DNA of 64,000 nucleotides from the NCBI GenBank assembly GCA_016124635.1, contig WGNJ01000014.1, forward strand, positions 91,476-155,475, written 5' to 3'. Source of the DNA: Alphaproteobacteria bacterium (lineage in GTDB: Bacteria > Pseudomonadota > Alphaproteobacteria > Micropepsales > Micropepsaceae). Made by a program: the position numbers and the translations under genes. The notes under the pieces are model-generated. The model was not told the origin of the DNA and did no database searches. It saw nothing but the letters and a program-made list of their open reading frames with translations. Of this stretch, positions 44,601 through 53,025 are shown one piece after another. Within the stretch, counting starts at the first letter, position 1. Every line of letters begins with the position of its first letter.

Positions 44601-45119
44601 CGGGAAGATGTCGACGATGCCGCCGCGCACGGCAAAGTCCCCCGGCTCCATCACCGCGCTCGCGCGCGAGAACCCATTGCGGCCCAGGTTCTCGACGAGC
44701 TGTTCGAGCGGTACGCGTTCACCTTTGCGCAGCGTGACGCTGGCATCGCTGACGCTCGAGCGCGGCGGCACACGTTGCAAGGCCGCGTTGACTGTCGTGA
44801 TGACGACGAAAGGCTCGGCATTGCCGCCCGCAGCAAGCGTTGCCAGGGCGGCCATACGCTCGCCGGCGATCTCCGGTTTTGGTGACACGCGGTCGTAGGG
44901 CAAGCAATCCCACGCCGGGAACAGAAGAACGCGTAGCGTCTGATCGAAGAACGCGAGCGTTTCGGCCAGCTGGTTCGCGCGGGCGTCGTCACGCGCGATA
45001 TGAATGTGCTTGCCGCCACGTGCTCGGGCGGCCTTGGCGATAATGAGGGCGTCAAAGCCCTCCGGCGCGCCCGCGACCGTAACGCGGCCGGGAGCTGGTT
45101 TCTGTTGAGCGACACTCAC
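41646..45119 (-). CDS. mfd: transcription-repair coupling factor Mfd
   Basis: A 1157-residue ATP-dependent translocase that removes stalled RNA polymerase and recruits UvrA. The N-terminal UvrB-like domain lies within about 1-340. The RNA-polymerase-interacting domain follows near [20 protein letters not shown]. The helicase core has [17 protein letters not shown] (motif I), [18 protein letters not shown] (DEEQ, motif II), [14 protein letters not shown] (motif III) and [29 protein letters not shown] (motif VI). A C-terminal TRCF domain ends it. It overlaps the sdhE stop by four bases. Length is normal for the family. Confidence 0.97.
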   Translation of the reverse strand: [1157 protein letters not shown]

Positions 45120-45397
45120 GATGTCGGCCGCAGGGTGTGGGCGCGAATGCGCTCAATCAGAGAGCCATTGAAGCGGTCCGGCGGCGCCGTTCGCCCGATG
45201 AACCAATCGTAGAGGTCGCTATCTGGCACGCTGAGCAGCGCCTCGAAGTCGTCAAGCTCCGCTGCGTCCAGCTTCCCGAGAAGGTCGTCGGCAAACGGAC
45301 CCAAAACGAGATCGACCTCGCGCATGCCGCGATGCCAGGCTCGAAAGCGCAACCGCTTTAGCCGTTTCTGATCGTCGGTGTCAGGGGTGGCAGACAT
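45116..45397 (-). CDS. sdhE: FAD assembly factor SdhE
   Basis: A 93-residue cytoplasmic protein that promotes covalent attachment of FAD to succinate dehydrogenase. KRLRFRAWHRGMREVDLVLGPF contains the conserved RGMREVD motif, and FEALLSVPDSDLYDWFIG follows. ATG 45397 is chosen for the normal short length, and the longer frame adds 41 unsupported residues. Its stop overlaps the mfd start (ATGA). The sdhE-mfd pairing with recG nearby is a common alphaproteobacterial arrangement. Confidence 0.93.
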   Translation of the reverse strand: MSATPDTDDQKRLKRLRFRAWHRGMREVDLVLGPFADDLLGKLDAAELDDFEALLSVPDSDLYDWFIGRTAPPDRFNGSLIERIRAHTLRPTS

Positions 45398-45560
45398 CGC
45401 CCTGATATATTTGCTTCGCGGCAGCGGGGGAAGGCTGTTCGGCTCGCGGAGAACTGCGACCGTGACGGGCATGCGGCATACCCGCACTGCGCGCTTGAAC
45501 TGGCAACGCCCGACGATCATTTTGGTGGCCTATTGCTCCCGGTTCAAACGCGGCCCTTGT

Positions 45561-46466
45561 ATGACAGTGAATGCACCGTTGCGGCTTTCTCGCAGCAAAC
45601 CCGATGGGTCGTTTGCCCGCTCCATTCAAACGGTGACGTTGAACGACGGGCGTAAACTCGGTTTCGCGCAGTTCGGATCGGATAGCGCGCCGCCCGTGTT
45701 CTACTTCCACGGCTGGCCGGGCTCGCGCCTTGAGGCAGGCTTCTTCGAGGTACCCGGCGTCAAGATGATAGGCGTCGATCGGCCCGGCTACGGCCTCTCC
45801 GATCCGCATCCCAAGCGCAAGCTCGGCGATTGGCCGAACGACATTGCCCAACTCGCCGACCATCTCGGTCACCGCAAATTTGCGGTGGTCGGCATGTCGG
45901 GCGGCGGACCTTATGCAGCGGCATGCGCCCATGCACTCAGCGATCGCGTGACACGAACGGCCATTATCGCTGGCCTCGGCCCGCCCGAGGCACCCGGCAT
46001 GAACAGCAATCGCGTCGGCTTTCTCCTCAACATGGGTCAGCGTCCGATCACGTCGGCCGTGCTGTTCCCCGTGATGCGCAGGCTCATTCGCGACGCTCAG
46101 GCCGAGAAGCGTTTTGCCGCTCTTCGCAAGCGTGTGCCGCGCGCGTCGAAGGACCTCGAAACGATGACGCCCGATTTCTTACAGATGCTTCTGACGAGCT
46201 TCCGTGAGGGCTTGCGCGTTTCCAGCCGCGGCGCCTCATCCGACGCGCGCGTCTACGGCGAGCGTTGGCCCTTCGCTTTGCATGAAATCAAAGCTCCGGT
46301 GCGCATTTGGCATGGTCAGGCCGACGTCCAAGTCCCGGTCTCCATCGGCCGCTATTACGCGGCCCATATTCCGAACGCAAAGGGCACGTTCCCGGAGGAT
46401 GAGGGCCACGTTTCGATCGTCGCAAACTACATAGAGGCGATCATCGCCGACCTGCGCGCGGCTTAG
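45561..46466 (+). CDS. alpha/beta hydrolase
   Basis: A 301-residue alpha/beta hydrolase. FYFHGWPGSRLEAGFF is the oxyanion-hole HGWPGS motif. FAVVGMSGGGPYAAACAHAL is the nucleophile elbow (G-M-S-G-G). VRIWHGQADVQVPVSIGRYYA carries the acid, and PEDEGHVSIVANY carries the His. ATG 45561 is chosen, although no strong ribosome site is visible and in-frame starts exist upstream. It lies between sdhE and recG, genes that are usually neighbours, so it looks like an insertion in that arrangement. The substrate is unknown. Confidence 0.85.
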   Translation: MTVNAPLRLSRSKPDGSFARSIQTVTLNDGRKLGFAQFGSDSAPPVFYFHGWPGSRLEAGFFEVPGVKMIGVDRPGYGLSDPHPKRKLGDWPNDIAQLADHLGHRKFAVVGMSGGGPYAAACAHALSDRVTRTAIIAGLGPPEAPGMNSNRVGFLLNMGQRPITSAVLFPVMRRLIRDAQAEKRFAALRKRVPRASKDLETMTPDFLQMLLTSFREGLRVSSRGASSDARVYGERWPFALHEIKAPVRIWHGQADVQVPVSIGRYYAAHIPNAKGTFPEDEGHVSIVANYIEAIIADLRAA

Positions 46467-46552
46467 CGGGCAGTAATCCTGCGAATCGGCGACTACGCGG
46501 CCATTTTCCAAGCCCTGGAACACGGTTAGCAGACCGTCGTATCCTGCACGAA

Positions 46553-48637
46553 ATGCGGCCGCAGATTCTCTTTCCGTTGTTTGCAGCGGTGGGTGAGCTC
46601 AAGGGTGTCGGCCCGAGCTTTGCGAAGCTCATCGCCAAGGCTGCCGGACCGCGTGTCGTAGATCTCATCTGGCATCTGCCGTCGGGCGTTCTTGACTGGA
46701 GCAAGCGCTCGACGACGCGCGACGCGCCGAGCGGCGAACCGGTGACGTTGAAGTTGCTGATCGTCGATCACTCGCCGCCGCGCATCAAACGTCTGCCGTA
46801 CAAAATCCGCGCCAGCGATGATACCGGCTACATCGATCTCGTCTTCTTCAAGGCAAGAAACGATTACCTTCAACGCACGTTCCCGGTTGGCCAGACCCGA
46901 TTTGTCAGCGGCCGGGTCGAAACGTTTCAGGATCGCCCACAGATGGCGCATCCGGAACGCGTGCTGACACCGGACGCTTTCGAAACGGCATCACAGATAG
47001 AACCCGTGTACCCGACGACCGAAGGGCTCTCCGTGCGCGTTCTAAGCCGCGCGGTGGCTCAAGCCGTGGCGCGCGCACCGACCCTCCCGGAATGGCAAGA
47101 TCCCGCGTGGCTCAAGAAGCAGGGCTGGCCGAGTTGGCATGATGCAGTCGTGAGCTGTCATGCCCCAAGTGCATTGAGCGATATCGATCCGGCGGCGTCC
47201 GCGCGACAGCGCTTAGCCTACGATGAGCTCGTGGCCAATCAGCTCGCGCTAAACATTGCCCGCGCGAAATTGAGACGCCTCAAGGGCCGCGCACTCAGGG
47301 GTGATGGGCACTTGCGCGCGAAAGCGCTTGGCGCCCTGCACTTCTCCCTGACCAACTCACAGCAAGCAGCACTCGAGGAAATCGACCGGGATCTTGCGGC
47401 GCCGCAACGCATGCTTCGCCTCCTGCAAGGCGACGTCGGCGCGGGCAAGACAGTCGTTGCGTTCTTGGCCATGCTCACCGCCGTCGAGTGCGGCTGCCAA
47501 GGTGCATTGATGGCGCCGACGGAAGTGCTTGCGCGCCAGCACGGCCAGTCGTTGATGCCGCTTGCTGAGGCCGCTGGCGTTTCGCTTGCGGTCCTGACCG
47601 GTCGAGAACGCGGTCGCGAGCGCGACTCGGTTCTGACGCGCCTGCAGGAAGGCCAGCTCGATATCCTTGTCGGCACACATGCGTTGATTTCGGAGGATGT
47701 GCTCTTCCACGACCTCGGAGTGGCTGTCATCGATGAGCAGCATCGCTTCGGCGTTCATCAGCGCCTCGCTCTCTCAAGCAAAGCCGGCGATCCCGCCGAC
47801 ATATTGGTGATGACAGCGACGCCGATCCCACGCACGCTGGCGCTGACCGTGTACGGCGACATGGACATCACCCGGCTCACCGAAAAGCCGGCTGGTCGAA
47901 AGCCCATCGCGACCCGCGCCATCCCGCTCGCGCGCCTCGACGAGGTGATCGAGGCAGTTGGCCGCGCCATCAAGGCCGATGAGCGGGTCTTCTGGGTTTG
48001 CCCATTGGTGGAGGAAAACGAAGATCTCGATGTCACTGCGGCGGAACAACGCTTCGCCGAGCTCGACAAAGACTTCCACGGCCGCGTTCGCCTGCTCCAT
48101 GGACGCATGAAAGGTGCCGAGAAAGACGCGGCGATTGAAGACTTTCGCTCGGGCCGCGCAGCCGTTCTTGTGGCGACAACCGTGATTGAAGTCGGCGTCG
48201 ATGTGCCTGACGCTACGGTTATCGTCGTCGAGCACGCTGAGCGCTTCGGTCTTGCGCAGCTGCACCAGTTGCGGGGCCGCGTTGGGCGAGGCGCGAAGCC
48301 GTCGAGCTGTATCCTGCTTTATCAGGCGCCGCTCGGAGAGACGGCGCGGGCGCGCCTCGATTGTCTACGCCACACCGAGGACGGCTTTGCCATCGCCGAG
48401 GAGGATTTGCGTCTGCGCGGCGCGGGCGAGCTGCTCGGTGAGCGCCAATCGGGCATGCCGCTGTTCCGCTTGGCCAACCTTGGCGCGCATGGCGAGTTGA
48501 TCGCGGCCGCACGCGACGACGCCCGATTGATCCTGAGCCGCGACCCGGATCTGAAGTCACCCCGTGGCGAAGCGTTGCGCGTGCTGCTTTACCTCTTTGA
48601 ACAAGACGAAGCCGTGCGTACGCTTAGGTCAGGATGA
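46553..48637 (+). CDS. recG: ATP-dependent DNA helicase RecG
   Basis: A 694-residue replication-fork helicase. The N-terminal wedge/OB domain runs to about residue 230 ([18 protein letters not shown], then [12 protein letters not shown]). The helicase core has [19 protein letters not shown] (motif I), [16 protein letters not shown] (DEQH, motif II), [19 protein letters not shown] (motif III) and [21 protein letters not shown] (motif VI). The C-terminal TRG region ends near [18 protein letters not shown]. It overlaps the next gene by four bases (ATGA). Confidence 0.96.
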   Translation: [694 protein letters not shown]

Positions 48638-49638
48638 GCAACCAGCCAGATTTTGCCGATGCCCTTGCCGTCGCAGTGAAGCGCGCCGTGCCCAGCGTGA
48701 CGTCGATTGCCGGGCTGAAGCGCTTGTCCGGCGGCGCGAGCCAAGAGACCTGGTCGCTGGACGCGGTGGGCCCAAGCGGCACGACGCCGCTGATCCTGCG
48801 CCGCTCGCCCGGGGGCAAGCGGATGGAGCGCTCGAGCGTCGCGCCCTCGCTTGAAACGGAGGCGAAGGCCATTCGCCTGGCGGAAAAGGCGGGCGTGCCC
48901 GTGCCATCTGTCCCCTACGTCTTGCGCGAGGAAGACAATCTTGGCCCTGGTTACCTAATGGGACGTGTCGAGGGCGAGACCATCGCGCGCAAGATCCTGC
49001 GCAACCCTGAGTTCGCGGAAGCAAGACCGAAACTGGCGCGCCAGTGCGGTCAGATACTGGCTCGCATCCACACCATCGACCCGGCGCAGATTCCTGAACT
49101 GAAACCGACGGACGCGGTCAGCGAAATCGAGCAGTACCGCTCGCTCTACGAGTCTTACGATTACCCGCACCCGGTTTTTGAGATCGCATTTAGGTGGCTC
49201 GAAGAGCGTCTGCCCGATACGCCACCGCGCCTGACGTTGGTCCACGGCGACTTCCGCAACGGCAACCTCATGATCGGACCGGATGGTGTACGCGCCGTCC
49301 TCGATTGGGAGATTGTGCACATAGGCGATCCGGCGTCTGATCTTGGTTGGCTGTGCGTCAATTCTTGGCGCTTCGGCGAAAGCCAGAACGTGGTTGGAGG
49401 CTTCGGCTCGGTCGCCGACCTTCTCGCGGGCTACGCCGAAGCCGGCGGTAAAGACATGACGGCCGAGCGTGTCCGCTTCTGGGAGATCTTCGGCACGCTC
49501 AAATGGGGCATCATGTGCATGACTATGTACCAAGCGTTCGCCAAGGCTACCGACCGAACCGTCGAGCGCGCCGCCATTGGACGCCGCTCCTCGGAAACCG
49601 AGATCGATCTCGTCAATCTGCTCTTTCCTAGCGCCTGA
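48634..49638 (+). CDS. phosphotransferase family protein (APH-like kinase)
   Basis: A 334-residue protein with the aminoglycoside-phosphotransferase kinase fold. RLSGGASQETWSLDAVG is the nucleotide loop. RLTLVHGDFRNGNLMIGPDGVRAVLDWEIVHIGDPASDLGWLCVNSW holds the catalytic Asp (HGDFRNGN) and the metal Asp (LDWE). Proteins of this subgroup often accompany acyl-CoA dehydrogenases and may phosphorylate a hydroxy-acyl compound. A DUF6285 gene nearby fits that context. Translation is probably coupled to recG (ATGA). Its 3' end overlaps the convergent oxidoreductase gene by 11 bases. Confidence 0.87.
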   Translation: MSNQPDFADALAVAVKRAVPSVTSIAGLKRLSGGASQETWSLDAVGPSGTTPLILRRSPGGKRMERSSVAPSLETEAKAIRLAEKAGVPVPSVPYVLREEDNLGPGYLMGRVEGETIARKILRNPEFAEARPKLARQCGQILARIHTIDPAQIPELKPTDAVSEIEQYRSLYESYDYPHPVFEIAFRWLEERLPDTPPRLTLVHGDFRNGNLMIGPDGVRAVLDWEIVHIGDPASDLGWLCVNSWRFGESQNVVGGFGSVADLLAGYAEAGGKDMTAERVRFWEIFGTLKWGIMCMTMYQAFAKATDRTVERAAIGRRSSETEIDLVNLLFPSA

Positions 49639-51217
49639 AGTCGCGCAGGATTTCGCGCGCCGCATTGTGGCCCGGCGCGCCCGTCACGCCGCCGCCCGGA
49701 TGTGTGCCTGAGCCGCACATATAGAGACCCTTGATCGGCGCGCGGTAGTTGCCGTGGCCGAGGACAGGCCGGGCTGAGAACAGCTGATCGAGAGTTAGAG
49801 CGCCGTGCATGATGTCGCCGCCGACGAGGCCGAACGTGCGCTCGAGGTCGAGCGGGCTCATGATCTGACGCCCGACGACCGATGCTTTGAACCCGGGCGC
49901 AAATTTGTCGACCGTCGCGATCATCAGATCCGCGACGTCTTCACGATGATCGTCCCAGGAACGGCCGCCTGAGAGCTGCGGCTGAACATGTTGGCAGAAG
50001 AGACTCGCGACGTGCGCGCCCTGAGGCGCCAAGCTGTCGTCGAGCGTCGACGGGATAACGAGTTCGACGATCGGTTCTTTCGACCAGCCACGTGCGCGCG
50101 CGTCATCATAGGCGCGGTCCATGTAAGCGAGCGTCGGCGCGATGATGATGCCGGCGGTCAAATGATCGCCGGCCTCCGGCAAGCAGCTGAAGCGCGGCAA
50201 CTGCGAGAGCGCCACATTCATCCGGAACGTACCGGAACCGACGCTGTACCCCGCGATACGCCGCACGAAGTCGGCCGGCAAAGCGTCTCTCGGCACCAGC
50301 TGCTCGTACAGCAATTTCGGGTTGAGATTGGAAACGACGGCGCCGGCGCGTAGTGCCTCGCCTCGCTCCGTGACAACGCCGGCGGCGCGCCCGTTCTCGA
50401 CGATGATTTCTTTGACGGCGCTGTCCAAGCGAATGTCGACGCCACGCGTCCTCGCCACTTTCGCCATCGCTTGCGTGATCGCACCCATCCCGCCGATCGC
50501 GTGTCCCCACGCACCGCGCTTGCCGTTCACTTGGCCGAACACATGGTGCAGCAGCACATAGCCGGTACCCGGCGTGTACGGGCTTGCATAGTTCCCGACG
50601 ACGCCGTCGAAGCCGTAGACCGCTTTGATCGGATCGCTTTCAAACCACCCGTCGAGCAACTCGCCGGCTGAGCGCGTGAAGATGGCGAGAAGATCACGTC
50701 TCAGCTCCATGTCGAGCTTCGAGAGCGTGGCGCCGATCGACGCCGCTTTCAGCATCTCAGGGACGGCAGACATCCAGCCGCCGTTGACGACATTGGGCGG
50801 CGTCACGAGAACGAGATTGCGCAGCACGTCGGCGATTGCTTCGAGCCGGTGGTGATAGTCGTCAAGCGTCTCTGCGTCACGCGATGAGAACTTGGCGACC
50901 TCGCTCTTGGTGCGTCCGTCGCCGGTGATCAGATAGTCGCGCTCGTTGATGGGCAGGAAGTTCGCCGCCCTGCGATCGACGATCTTGAGACCGTGCGCGG
51001 CAAGATCCATCTCCGCGATGACCTTTGGCTGCAGCAGACTGACCGTGTAGCTGGCGGTCGAATTGCGGAAGCCAGGGTGGAATTCTTCTGTAACGGCCGC
51101 GCCGCCGACGACGCTGCGCCGCTCGAGCACCGTGACGCTGAGCCCGGCGCGCGCCAGATAGAAGGCGCAAACGAGCCCATTGTGCCCGCCGCCGATGACG
51201 ATTACGTCCGTTGCCAT
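49628..51217 (-). CDS. FAD-dependent oxidoreductase, phytoene-desaturase/PYROXD2-like
   Basis: A 529-residue flavoprotein. DVIVIGGGHNGLVCAFYLARAGLSVTVLERR is the N-terminal dinucleotide-binding fold. VVGGAAVTEEFHPGFRNSTASYTVSLL follows, the middle contains LHHVFGQVNGKRGAWGHAIGGMGAITQAMAK, and the FAD-binding C-terminal motif is GLYMCGSGTHPGGGVTGAPGHNAAREIL. This pattern is the PYROXD2-like branch of the phytoene desaturase family. The substrate is not known, and no other carotenoid genes are present, so carotenoid synthesis is unlikely. ATG 51217 is chosen, and the longer frame adds 33 residues. Confidence 0.88.
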   Translation of the reverse strand: MATDVIVIGGGHNGLVCAFYLARAGLSVTVLERRSVVGGAAVTEEFHPGFRNSTASYTVSLLQPKVIAEMDLAAHGLKIVDRRAANFLPINERDYLITGDGRTKSEVAKFSSRDAETLDDYHHRLEAIADVLRNLVLVTPPNVVNGGWMSAVPEMLKAASIGATLSKLDMELRRDLLAIFTRSAGELLDGWFESDPIKAVYGFDGVVGNYASPYTPGTGYVLLHHVFGQVNGKRGAWGHAIGGMGAITQAMAKVARTRGVDIRLDSAVKEIIVENGRAAGVVTERGEALRAGAVVSNLNPKLLYEQLVPRDALPADFVRRIAGYSVGSGTFRMNVALSQLPRFSCLPEAGDHLTAGIIIAPTLAYMDRAYDDARARGWSKEPIVELVIPSTLDDSLAPQGAHVASLFCQHVQPQLSGGRSWDDHREDVADLMIATVDKFAPGFKASVVGRQIMSPLDLERTFGLVGGDIMHGALTLDQLFSARPVLGHGNYRAPIKGLYMCGSGTHPGGGVTGAPGHNAAREILRDFRR

Positions 51218-51285
51218 GGTGGCGAAGGTCGGCGGTTTGACGGCGCGGCGCAAGTCTGCTGCTTTTCCATGGTAACCAACGCGGG

Positions 51286-51669
51286 ATGCCGCCAATGATG
51301 GACCAACCTTCAACACTCGAGCTCGTCACGGCGGTCAAGGAATTCATCGAGAAGCATGCGATGCCGCAACTCACGGGGCACACCGCCTTTCACGCGCGCG
51401 TCGCCGCCAATGCGTTGGGAATCGTAGCGCGCGAACTCGAGTTCGGGCCGACGGCGAGCGCAGAGGAGCTTGGTCGCCTTGAATCTCTTCTCGGCATGAA
51501 GGGCTCGCTCGAAGACCTCAACAGAGAGCTTTGTCGGCGGATCCGAACCGGCGATATCGGTATGACCACGCCTGGGGTCGGCGAGCACATGCGCGCGACG
51601 ACAATCGACAAGGTCGCAATTGACCAGCCGACCTACTCAGGCTTCAAAGCCGCAGCCAAGAAGACGTAA
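51286..51669 (+). CDS. DUF6285 domain protein
   Basis: A small protein of about 125 residues with a helical pattern: TLELVTAVKEFIEKHAMPQLTGHTAFHARVAANALGIVARELEFGP, followed by LCRRIRTGD. This matches the DUF6285 family, usually encoded next to APH-like phosphotransferases and acyl-CoA dehydrogenases. The starts ATG 51286, 51295 and 51298 are all possible, with a GGG at 51283-51285. It lies divergent from the PYROXD2-like gene and about 1.6 kb from the phosphotransferase gene. The function is unknown. Confidence 0.75.
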   Translation: MPPMMDQPSTLELVTAVKEFIEKHAMPQLTGHTAFHARVAANALGIVARELEFGPTASAEELGRLESLLGMKGSLEDLNRELCRRIRTGDIGMTTPGVGEHMRATTIDKVAIDQPTYSGFKAAAKKT

Positions 51670-51849
51670 GTTCGATCGGTGCTTCTTTGAGGTGGCTGCC
51701 GCTCGCGGATTGCCGACCGGGCGACGTTGCGGACTCTTGAGGCATCAGGTCCATGTGATCGCCATCGCCAAACAAAACATTGTTGCTTGGATGCAACGTA
51801 TCCTGTGATACGAAAGTCATCGCGGGCGGATTCGGAGGCCTGCCATCTC

Positions 51850-52977
51850 ATGTGGCGCTTGTTTGCGTGGTCTGTAGGAGTGGGAGCGGTGCTCGCGCTG
51901 CTGGCGCTGGCCGGCGCCTACTTCGCGCGCGACAATCTCATCCGTTACACGCTGAACCCCGGGCAGAGTTTCGAGCTGTTGCCGGCGCCGTTCGCGCCCG
52001 AATATTCGCGGAGCGACACCTGGGCCGTCTTGCCGACGGATCCGATGAAGAAGGTCGACGTCTTCTTCATCACGCCGACGCTCTACTTTTCGTCCGCCCA
52101 TTGGAACGCGCCCATCGACAATTCGGCAGTCGAACAGCGCATACAGTCGGTGATCCTGCCGATCTATGCGGCGCCGTTTTCGTCCTCCGCGAATTTGTTC
52201 CTTCCGCGCTACCGGCAGGCGGCACCCTACTCTTTCATGTCGTCGAGCGAGGACGGCCGCAAGGCGCGCGAGCTCGCCTATCACGACGTCAAGGCAGCGT
52301 TCGACAATTTTCTGGCCGATCGCAACGAAGGTCGGCCTTTCATCGTCGCCGGCTATGGACAAGGTGCGCTCTACGGACTGCGGCTGCTGTCCGAGATGCC
52401 GAAAAACAAACACAGCCAGCTCATTGCCGCCTATTTGATCGACGCGCCGTTGCCGGTCGATACGATCAAGGCGCTGACACCTGACATTCCGCTTTGCGCG
52501 GCGTCGGATCTGACGGGCTGCATCATCGCCTGGCACGTGAGCCGGCAAGGCGGCCGCGGCGATATGGCGACGCAAAACGCACTTGTTTGGCGCCCGGGCG
52601 GCGGCTTCGAAGTCACGCGCAGCCGCCCGCTCGCCTGTGTCAATCCGCTGACATGGACGATCTCCGGGCGTGCCGGGGGTAAGGACATGAACCTAGGCGG
52701 TGCCGAACTCGATCCGAACAGCCCATCCGGCATCAACATCATTCACAATGCGACCGGCGCCGATTGCTGGAACGGGCTGTTGTTCATCGATATCGATCCC
52801 GACCCGCTCTTCTTTTGGACGGGACCGCGCTACGAGGCGCTCTTCCCCTCGAGAGTAAATCCTTTCTATTCCGACATCCGCGCCAACGTGCAAAGCCGCA
52901 TCGAGTCCTACTTGGCGCAGGCAAGCCTACCCGCTCCGCCGAAGTCAGGCGACGCACCCGACAGAGACGATCGCTAA
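51850..52977 (+). CDS. DUF3089 domain protein (alpha/beta-hydrolase-like), membrane-anchored
   Basis: A 375-residue protein with one N-terminal membrane helix (LFAWSVGVGAVLALLALAGAYFA). A DUF3089 domain follows: VDVFFITPTLYFSSAHWNAPID, FLPRYRQAAPYSF, RPFIVAGYGQGALYGLRLL and SGINIIHNATGADCWNGLLFIDI. The strand-turn GYGQGA is in the place of a hydrolase nucleophile elbow. The usual GHSQG Ser is Gly or Tyr here, so catalysis is doubtful. GGAGG (51834-51838) precedes ATG 51850. Function unknown. Confidence 0.8.
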   Translation: MWRLFAWSVGVGAVLALLALAGAYFARDNLIRYTLNPGQSFELLPAPFAPEYSRSDTWAVLPTDPMKKVDVFFITPTLYFSSAHWNAPIDNSAVEQRIQSVILPIYAAPFSSSANLFLPRYRQAAPYSFMSSSEDGRKARELAYHDVKAAFDNFLADRNEGRPFIVAGYGQGALYGLRLLSEMPKNKHSQLIAAYLIDAPLPVDTIKALTPDIPLCAASDLTGCIIAWHVSRQGGRGDMATQNALVWRPGGGFEVTRSRPLACVNPLTWTISGRAGGKDMNLGGAELDPNSPSGINIIHNATGADCWNGLLFIDIDPDPLFFWTGPRYEALFPSRVNPFYSDIRANVQSRIESYLAQASLPAPPKSGDAPDRDDR

Positions 52978-52982
52978 CGAAA

Positions 52983-53002
52983 AGGGCGGCCGCAGCCGCC
53001 CT
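52983..53002 (-). terminator. terminator of the HMGCS-like/thiolase unit
   Basis: AGGGCGGC (52983-52990) pairs with GCCGCCCT (52995-53002) around CGCA. Read leftward it is followed by TTTTCGTT, 24 bases after the thiolase stop. It lies six bases after the DUF3089 stop, and for that strand no T tract follows. Confidence 0.75.
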
Positions 53003-53025
53003 GTCCAATTCCTATGTTCGCAACA

